From: Thalassia testudinum
Taxonomy: Eukaryota; Streptophyta; Magnoliopsida; Alismatales; Hydrocharitaceae
NCBI GenBank assembly: GCA_037157565.1
Contig: JAZHRO010000063.1
Span: forward strand, 90,796,001-90,860,000
DNA: 64,000 bases
Direction: 5' to 3'
This document shows positions 56,667 to 64,000 of the stretch, piece after piece. How positions within the stretch are numbered: position 1 is the first letter of the stretch; each line of letters opens with the position of its first letter. The translations under genes were made by a program, and so were the position numbers. Under the pieces are notes generated by a model. The model was not told the origin of the DNA. It made no database searches and was given only the letters and a program-made list of their open reading frames with translations.

Positions 56667-57627
56667 ACTCCCCCATGCTTAGATTTTTCTAGTCTTGAGA
56701 AAAATAAAATTATTCCTAACTCACTTTCGCATCTACCAAATTCAACAAGGCTTTGAACCCCTAAATTTCCTTAGTGGAGGAATATTTATCTCCAAAGGGT
56801 TTACAGTTGACACACACACCATGTCGAGAATTAAGAATTGAAAGGAAAGCTATATAGATACTGACAACCAATTTTATAGGATATAGATCAAAATGATTAA
56901 TCTCGAAGACTAAATAGTACTTAAGTACCAATTCAAATATTGGCCATCCTGCTCTTTTTGATTCCCATTAGGTTTAGTTTTAGCCTCAAGAATAGTTTTC
57001 TATGGTTTATGAGTTTATCTAGGGTTTATTAGAGGTTGAGGATTCCTAGCATCTGTGCATGTGATTCTATTTCGACATGTAGGCAATTTTATCAAGATTT
57101 CTAATTTTTAATAGGTTCACCTTTCACTTCATCAACATATCCTTATGTCAGATTCGCCTTACTATAGACTAGTAGCTTTCTCCCACCCTTTTCCTATCCT
57201 AAGTTAAACACAAGACCATAGTAAGGGTATATCTCTCCAACTGTGCCCTCAGTGGTCACTGCAAGATCCCAGTCCATGGGTATCTCCACCTTAGCACCTT
57301 TTTTTCTTTTTTTTTTTGGTACCCATATGTAGCGAGGTACCTTTTATTCTCCATAGTAGTCATGTGTAGTGAGGTGCTATTTCCTTTCTCATTTTTCTTT
57401 ATTCTCCTTTTTTTTTTGGTAAGTGGCTCTTCAGAATTTGGTTCACGAACTCCTCTTTAGTAAGCCTATGAGAAGATCAAGGAGTAGATTAAATTTAATT
57501 AATAAAATTTGTGCCCACAAATCAAATAGTGTACTAGAGCTATTTGAGATGCGTAGACCTGAAAGACCTTCAAACCACTCGTCAAACAGATCGACCATAT
57601 ACTTCCTATTCATTCGACTTAATCTTG
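56667..57627 (-). other. R6 3' UTR with polypurine tract, cut by R7
   Basis: It begins with the polypurine tract at 56667-56690 and continues as noncoding sequence with two T-rich tracts (57299-57318 and 57400-57419). The 80-codon minus-strand frame at 57443-57685 crosses into R7 and is incidental. The R6 pol is expected on the far side of R7, outside the window. Confidence 0.6.
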
Positions 57628-58545
57628 TGATCGCTAAAAAGCATGATTTGTTGAAAACAGATTTAAATGCCGTGGCAACATGCAATTTTGATCACTTTTA
57701 AAATTTGTAAGAATCGAGTACTCGATGGGTATTTTGGTCATCCCAAGGGAGGTGGAAATGTGATTTGAGATTTTTTTGCTCGATAGATGGAAATGAACTT
57801 TCTTTTTGTATTTTTGAATATATAACTTTTTTTTTGGGTTTTTGAAATAATGGGGGAAATGAATAAGTGAAATAAAAACTACACCTAACACAAATATCTA
57901 AGTGGCAAGAAGAGTCTCTCTCTAAGCTCACCCTAGGTATGCAAAGACCTAAGATAATTAGAGAGAGTGTGTAAGTTCACTAACTAAAGGAAAAACAGAA
58001 ATATAAATTGCAACAAGAATTTGAAAGGCAACTTATATTGAAGAGAAAATCACTTTACAAAGTCTTGTAGTGGAATGCTTCCAGTACAAAAGTGAAAATA
58101 CAAAAGAATTAAACAAAGTCCTTCTGATGATGATGATGAAGAGGAAGGAATCCTTGCTCTAAGCTCAGCTGCTCCTAGGCTTAGAAAGAATCTTCCAACT
58201 CTTTCCTTGACAAGCTCCTCTATGGTGATGATGATCTTACTCTTGGCAAGCTTTAGGTGGGGCGTGCCTTGCTTCTCCTAGAGTGGAAGATTTCCACTCT
58301 CAAATCTCCTCCTTAGGGTGGAGGTCAACCACCCTATGATTTCCTCTAAAGCCTTGCCATCCCCTTAGAAAGTGACCCCTTGGCATGGCTTAAGAGAGAA
58401 GGGAAGAGGGAAGTCACCAAGGAGATAAGGTTGTCTCCTTAATCTTCTTCTTCTTCTCTTGGCCAAATTTTTAGTGTCTATGGAAAGGGTTTTGCACTAG
58501 ATTAATGTAGCCAAGGGTGGCTTGAATGCAGTTGTTATGGGATGT

Positions 58546-58554
58546 ACTTATAGA
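58546..58554 (-). promoter_or_regulatory. R7 LTR TATA box (reverse strand)
   Basis: Reverse strand CTATAAGTA within CTCTATAAGTACATCC. Position within the LTR suits the minus orientation. Confidence 0.45.
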
Positions 58555-59149
58555 GTTAGAGGAGGGGAGTAGACGTGGGATCTAGATGAAGGGCTAGGAT
58601 GGGTTGATGGGGTGGCTATGGTGATCCTATGGCTAGGGACAATGGCGCCAAATGAGGGGGTGTTTTGAGGTGGTTATGGTGGTGTTAAATGGGGTTGGCG
58701 CCACCTTTAGGTTGGGCTAAGGGTTAAGGTTGGCACCACATTTTGGAGGGCTAAGATTTGGTGACTGTAGGATGGATGGATGGGATAGGTTGGGGCCATC
58801 TCAAGGTGTTTATAGGGTGGTGTTTAAGGTGAAGGGGTAGCATTTATGGGTGGTGGCTACTACTTAGTTGGCGCCAAACTAATCCTTCTAGAAGGATTCT
58901 TCTTGACGCCATCTTTGGATGGATATGATGAGAGTTGGTGGTAGATAGAAGGTTAGGATGATGAGGTTAATTGGCGCTAAAACGAAGGTGGTTATGGGGT
59001 GGTTTTGGCACCAAAATGGTGGTGGAGAGGGGTGGAAGGGTGCCCTATCTTGGCACCAAAAGGGAAGGGTGGTGGAGGTAGCTTAGGTGGACTATAGGTA
59101 GGGTTAGTTGGTGGATCTAGTTAGATGAAGTTTAGGGTTAGGTTTTGAT

Positions 59150-59800
59150 GGCCATGGAGGTGGACTAGCTAAGCTAAGCTAGTTAAGCTAGCTTAGCTAG
59201 TAGATGAGTAGTGGAAAGGGGAGGTAGAGCTAGGGTTTGAGAGGAGGAGCTGAAGAGGAGCTACATCTGAGCTATACTGGAGCTAATGGCTAGTGAAGAG
59301 AGTTGCATGTGAGCTCCTTAGCTATCTTGGCTAGCTAGTTCTTTGCTAGCTGCTAAACCAAGCTAAGATGAGCTAGCTTCTACTAATGTGAGCTAAGGTG
59401 AGCTGAATCTGGTCTTCCTGGAGAATGCCTAGCTAGCTTATGTCAGGTAGCTAAGCTCAACTAGGTTGATCAGAGTTGAGCCTTCAGGAGCTAGACTTGA
59501 GCTGGCCTGAGTTGGTTAAGGACTTCTTCAACTGACTAGGCTTAGCTAGTTGATGGCAGTAGCTAGTCCTAGTTAGGTAGAGCTTCCAGTGAGTTGTTTT
59601 GAGCTGGAGGAGCTGGAATGGTGCTGGGATCAACTGTCTTGAGCTAGTTTAAGCTGCCATCTAGCTGGGGTGAACTAGCTTGAGCTACCATCCAATTGAG
59701 GTGAGCTGAATGGAGCTAAGGATGAGTTGATCCAGCTAGAATGAGCTGGGATACAGCTAGGATGAGCTAGATATGGCTGAGATCCAGCTAATATGAGCTT
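59150..59800. repeat. AGCT-rich simple-sequence region in R7 U3
   Basis: About 650 bp built from variants of GAGCTAGCT, GATGAGCTGG and TTAGCTAG, with dozens of AGCT palindromes and no fixed period. It lies in the U3 of the R7 LTR and has no similar counterpart in the other LTRs of the window. Confidence 0.8.
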
Positions 59801-59819
59801 ATCCTTCATCTTTTTCCAT

Positions 59820-59873
59820 CTTGAGTGCCAGGGTTTGAGGGATCTGACTCTCTACCTATCCCTGACACTCAAG
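59820..59873. other. 14-bp inverted repeat in R7 U3
   Basis: CTTGAGTGCCAGGG (59820-59833) and CCCTGACACTCAAG (59860-59873) pair with one mismatch across 26 bases. Confidence 0.7.
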
Positions 59874-59884
59874 TGACATGTCAA

Positions 59885-59996
59885 AAATACAAAAATTATT
59901 CAATACATGCCTATCCTAAGTGTTGCCTAAATGTAGCTTGAAATACAAAAATTATTCAATACATGCCTATCCTAAGTGTTGCCTAAATGTAGCTTG
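59885..59996. repeat. Perfect 56-bp tandem duplication
   Basis: Two identical copies, 59885-59940 and 59941-59996, opening AAATACAAAAATTATTC and ending AATGTAGCTTG. No difference between copies despite the decay of the surrounding sequence, so the event is recent. Confidence 0.95.
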
Positions 59997-60077
59997 AAAA
60001 CCTACTTGCAAAGGTAAAATCCTAGGAGCTAGATTAATTTTAAGGCATAAGAATGATGATAAATTGACATTTATCAC

Positions 60078-61483
60078 ACCCATGCTTATCTTTTGCTAGT
60101 CTCTTAGTGAAATATTTTCACAAATCAGATTTTTGGGAAATTTTTTTGCTTTTGAGAAGAAGATTACAAGACCTTGGTTGATTGAAAACATGGAAGGTAT
60201 GAGATTTATTAAGGATAAAACATCAAGATTCGTCTTTGGATCCAAAAGTAAGATAAATTGGGATCAATATATCCTTCAAAAATTTCAAGTTAACTCTTTA
60301 TTACTTCAAATGACTCAAAATCGTTTTGCAGTTAGGGTTTCCTTGGCTCTTGAATCCGACTCACAACTCGCATAACTTTTAAAACCTTGTGTCAGTGCTT
60401 GTGAATGCCAACATTTATAAGGTTGTGTTATTGAAACTTTTTTTTTTCTCCTCCTCATTCTTATTCCTAGATTAATCCTACAATAGATTTGTCGGGATCA
60501 TCATTCCTGTTACCAATCCTTAAGGGGTCTTTGGTGCTAGCACTTCGAGATAGTATTGTCCAAGATACCACCCAAGAGCTCACAACCCTAAAACACAATG
60601 AGGTGTAAAGGGGCGCTCGAAGCAAACTCAAGCTCTTACTCTGACGCTATGGGTAGAGTACCGTCCAAGACACCTGAGTCGCAAAATTGTGCCTTAATAC
60701 TCCATCTAAAGATATGAAATATAGAAATAGAGTAGTGCCGAGGTGGTAACATGTTGACATCGCATCCTCATAGGAGGCATTTTCCTCCTCCTCGGTGGTG
60801 GGTACTCAAACCAATCATCTGCCTCGGATTTCATTAAGACTAAACAAGGGGCTTTTCTAATTTTTCTAAATATTTTTAGGTGTTGTCTTTGTGTAAGAAA
60901 TTCGATAGAAGAATTTCACAAGAGACACAAGTTTTTGGGTCGAAAACTAAGCCAAATAATTTCCAAGTTCCAAAAAGAGATCAAGTCACCTGAATTATCA
61001 TGAGTTCAAGTGGAATTTAGAGAAGGATACTTGATCTAATCTAAAAAATAGACCCAGAAATTCTAGCAATCAAATCTGCATCTTAGTCTAGTTTGTTAAA
61101 GATTAAATCCCATTGTACCTTAAAATGAATCTTCAACTTTAGTTTTCAAAATGTTTATTTCCTCAAAAAGTTTCCTCAAAAAGTTTTCAAAATGTTTATT
61201 TTTATGGGTATGCATGCAAAAAGGAAACAATATTTGAATGTTTTTAGGTTTTGAAAATCCTTGAATCGATCGTCAAAGTTTAAAAACACCCTCCCATGCT
61301 TAAGATATGCAATGTCCTCATGCAATGGGAAGGGAAAATAATTTACCTTGGTGAAGGCAGTCCAATTTAGGATAGTTAAACCTCTGTAAAAGAAAAAGGA
61401 AAAACAAAAAGTGAGAAAAAAAATGATGGGTTATCTCCCATCCAGTGCTATCTTTTACACCATTCAACTAGGAGTGAATTGCA
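60078..61483 (-). other. R7 3' UTR with two polypurine motifs
   Basis: The LTR-side polypurine tract is at 60078-60095. An internal motif lies at 61287-61320 (sense GAGGACATTGC, then CTTAAGCATGGGAGGGTG) and the GGGAGGCAACCC-type motif at 61428-61450. Between them is noncoding sequence; the block 60480-60780 aligns with R5's UTR remnant. The 80-codon plus-strand frame at 60133-60375 has no visible relative. Confidence 0.7.
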
Positions 61484-62630
61484 TCAATGATCATGAGTTG
61501 GTAAGTCTGTTAAATCAAGAGATTCTGATGAGAGATTCGAGGACTTGTCCAGGTAGGGATTTAATTGTTGGCCATTGACTTGAAATGTGGTATTTGTTTT
61601 AGGGTCAAAAAGGTCAACTGCACCGTATGGATATGTTTTGGGGACAATAAATGGGCTGGTCCATTTGGATTTTAATTTTCCAGGAAAAATGCGTAAGCGT
61701 GCATCGAAAAGCCAAACACGCTGATTGATGTCCAAATGTTTTCGAATGATATATTTATCGTAAAATTTCTTCGTTCGATCTTTATAAATTCATGCATTTT
61801 TGTAAGAGAAATTACGTAATTCTTCTAATTCTGTTAATTGCAATTTCCTTTGTTAACCATCTTCAGATAAATCCAGATTTAATTGTTTGATTGCCCAAAA
61901 TGCCCTATGTTCAAGTTCTACAAGGAGATGGCATGACTTTCCAAAAATGAGACAGAAAGGAGACATGCCAAGGGGAGTTTTAAAAGTCGTACGGTAGGCC
62001 CATAAAGCATCATCCAATCTATTAGACCAGTCTTTACGATCGAGCCTAACCATTTTTTGCAAGATGTTTTTAATCTCCCGGTTAGAGACTTCTGCTTGAC
62101 TATTTGTTTGGGGGTGGTAAGGAGTGAAAATTTTGTGATTAACCCCATATTTGGATAAAAGGTGACAAAATTGAGAATGAGTGAAGTGTGATCCTCCATC
62201 ATTGATGATGGCCTTTAGTACACCGAATATTGTGAAAATGTTTTTCTTGATAAAGTTCACAACTATCTTATGATTATTGGTGCATGTGGCTATTGCTTCA
62301 ATCCATTTTGATACATAGTCAACTATGACTAGTATATATAAATACCCACAAGAATTTATGAACGGTCCCATGAAATCAATACCCCATACATAAAAAATTT
62401 CAACTTCTAATATCGGATTTAGGGGCATAATATCCTTTTTAGTCATGTTGTTGATGCTCCGGCAATGCACATAGGATCGTACAAAGGATTGAGCATCTTT
62501 GTGTATGTTGGGCCAAAAGAATTCTGAATTCAGAATCTTAGCTATAGTTTTCTTACCCGAGAAGTGTCCGCCACAGGCCATTGAATGGCAATGCATCAGA
62601 ATGCTATGAAATTCTGATTTGGGGACACAC
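61484..62630 (-). pseudogene. R7 integrase
   Basis: A 247-codon open stretch (62596-61853) holds [11 protein letters not shown] and VHC of the zinc domain (the first Cys of the C-x2-C pair is replaced by Tyr), then GIDFMGPF (Asp74), NDGGSHF (Asp133) and [10 protein letters not shown] (Glu169), a complete DD35E set. It continues [15 protein letters not shown] and [20 protein letters not shown]. After stops at 61853 and 61791 the tail resumes (61735-61484): VWLFDARLRIFPGKLKSKW, TSPFIVP, FQVNGQQLNPYL. All three catalytic residues survive, more than in R5. Confidence 0.92.
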
Positions 62631-63408
62631 CGTCAGATGACCTGATCAGCACAAATGCGAAAAAAGTCAGGCTCCTCCCAAAAATAACATTTGATGTCAG
62701 CAAAGAACTTGTCCCTTTGGTTTTTGACCAATCGGAAGGGATTCGTTCTGTTGCTAAATAATTTATAATTAGTGCAAACTAGGGGAGGGTGTTGGCAGCT
62801 AGAATAGTTTCAGTAGGAAAGACATCCAGGGGGGTCAACATGTCATTCATCATAAGACAAGAGAGATGATTGGCCACTACCTTTTGCGACCCTACCTTAT
62901 CCTTCATTTCCTGGTCAAATTCCTAAAGTAGCAAGATCCATCGAATAAGGCGGGGTTTCGCATCTTTCTTGTTCAACAAATATTTTAGTGCTAAGTGGTC
63001 GATGTAAACGGTGACATGTGACCCTAACAGATATGAGCGAAATTTTTCTAGGGCAAAAATGATGGCAAGTTCTTTTTCAGTTACCGTGTAGTTCCATTAT
63101 GCATCATCAAGGGTTTTGCTAGCATAAGGGATCATAGCGATTTTCTTTTCAATACATTGCCCTAGAACAAACCCAACGACATAATCTGAGGCATCTGTCA
63201 TTAATCCAAATGGACTATTCCAATCAGGTTCCTGTAAAATAGGTGCCTTAGTGACTTCTTTCTTCAGTTTGTTAAAACTCTCCAGGCATTGATCATTGAA
63301 GTCGAAAGGTTGGTCTTTGGTGAGTAATTGACTTAAGGGCTTGGAGATTTAGGAGAAGTTCTTGACAAAATAGCAATACAAGCCCACATGCCCCAAGAAA
63401 GATCAGAT
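62631..63408 (-). pseudogene. R7 RNase H and connector
   Basis: Reading left from 63400: LTKDQPFDFNDQCLESFNKL, TKAPILQEPDWNSPFGLMTD with the catalytic Asp (DAS), YASKTLDDA, then TEKELAII and [11 protein letters not shown]. Stops near 63352, 63096 and 62925 break the frame. A poorly conserved connector follows to the integrase. Same order as in R5. Confidence 0.85.
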
Positions 63409-64000
63409 CTATTTTATAGAGGTGGGCAGTGGGAGTCTAGAGATAGCATCAATTTTGGCATGATCTACCGCAATTCCAATTTTAGAAATGACATGGCCCA
63501 AGATGATGCCTTCTTGGACCATGAAATGACTTTTCTCCCAATTGAGGACAAGATTTACTTCTATACATTTTTGAAACATCCTTTCAAGATTTTTAAGACA
63601 TAAATCAAAGGAATCTCCAAAAATAGAAAAGTCATCCATAAAAACTTCTAAACATTCACCTACCATATTTGAAAATATAACAAGCATATACCTTTGAAAA
63701 GTCGCAGGTGCGTTGCACAGACCAAAGGGCATCCTTCGGAAAGTAAAGGTTCCGAAGGGGTAGGTGAATGTAGTTTTTTCTTGATCCTTAGGATGTATCA
63801 TGACTTGATTGTAGCTGGAATAACCATCAAGAAAGCAATAGTAATCATGTTCAGCTAACTGCTCCAAGCTTTGATCAATAAATGGAAGCAGAAAATGGTC
63901 TTTCTTGGTGGTAGTGTTTAATTTTTGCTAATCAATGCACACACGCCAAGAAGTGGTCTGAGTGGCTATATTTTCCCCATGTTCATTTGTGACAACGGTT
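63409..64000 (-). pseudogene. R7 reverse transcriptase, C-terminal two thirds, runs off the window
   Basis: From the right edge: NEHGENIATQTTSWRVCID, a stop at the next codon (Tyr expected), KLNTTTKKDHFLLPFIDQ, then a 152-codon open segment (63867-63409) with FLDGYSSYNQV (first catalytic Asp), RMPFGLCNAPATFQRYM, EVFMDDFSIFGDSF (active-site MDD, residues 76-79), VLNWEKSHFMVQEGIILGH and the start of the connection domain. The WRVCID and FMDD forms match Athila/Tat-type gypsy RT. The N-terminal fingers, protease and gag lie beyond 64000. Confidence 0.92.

Larger units (their letters stand above)
57628..60077 (-). repeat. R7 3' LTR in minus orientation, about 2.45 kb
   Basis: The right end GACATTTATCA (60077) abuts the polypurine tract, sense AAGATAAGCATGGGTG, and is firm. 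The left end TGATCGCTAAAAAGC (57628) is set from the U5-like block GGTCATCCCAAGGGAGG (57738-57754), about 110 bp inside, as in R4. A reverse TATA box is at 58546-58554. The U3 contains an AGCT-rich region and a recent tandem duplication. Confidence 0.65.

Noticed and set aside
60133..60375. 80-codon plus-strand frame as a host gene
   Set aside because: It lies in the R7 3' UTR, antisense to the element, with no recognisable motif or flanking gene structure.

Overview
The window is plant nuclear DNA made almost entirely of transposable elements. I see no intact host gene, no rRNA or tRNA gene and no CRISPR array. An angiosperm with a repeat-rich, AT-rich genome is indicated by Ty3/gypsy elements of Athila type (DLGAS protease, xMDD reverse transcriptase, DDE integrase, primer-binding sites complementary to tRNA-Asp, TGGCGCC-like), by a 12.3-kb CACTA (En/Spm) transposon with degenerate TNPD- and TNPA-like genes, and by a copia-like solo LTR. 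CpG sites are heavily converted to TpG/CpA, and every coding region carries stops or frameshifts. The species cannot be named.

Labels: R1-R7 are LTR retrotransposons, S1-S4 are lone LTRs. LEFT NEST (1-22739): R2, a plus-strand gypsy element, is the host. Its integrase is broken by R1 (plus strand; only its 3' end is in the window, 1-7594). R1's 3' LTR is split by solo LTR S1 (2931-6970, perfect 5-bp target duplication CACCT). R2's integrase tail resumes at 7595. Its 3' LTR begins at 8083, is split by CACTA-1 (8259-20608), and resumes at 20612-22739. CACTA-1 is itself split by copia-like solo LTR S2 (11029-12763).

MIDDLE (22740-24632): a short minisatellite, a 0.43-kb non-autonomous CACTA-like element, and about 1 kb with nothing recognisable.

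RIGHT NEST (24633-64000): R3, a plus-strand Athila element, is the host. Its 5' LTR, primer-binding site and leader lie at 24633-27336, its gag N-terminus at 35841-36145 and its gag core at 52622-53392. The pieces are separated by R4 (27337-35641, minus strand, two LTRs, no gag/pol homology but a long unknown reading frame) and R5 (36146-52621, minus strand, an Athila element with gag, protease, RT, RNase H and integrase). R5 carries solo LTR S3 (38011-40597, target duplication ACAAG) in its 3' UTR and lone LTR S4 (45297 to about 47583) between gag and protease. R3's gag ends where the LTR of R6 begins (53393-56666). R6's 3' UTR is cut by R7 (57628 to the window end), whose pol runs off the right edge.

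The autonomous elements shared a common plan: gag, protease, RT, RNase H, integrase, an untranslated stretch bounded by two polypurine-like motifs, then the LTR. R4 keeps the ends, primer site, both polypurine motifs and R1's 3' UTR but has an unrelated reading frame in place of gag-pol. It therefore looks like a non-autonomous partner of the R1 family, and it is the most original object in the window.
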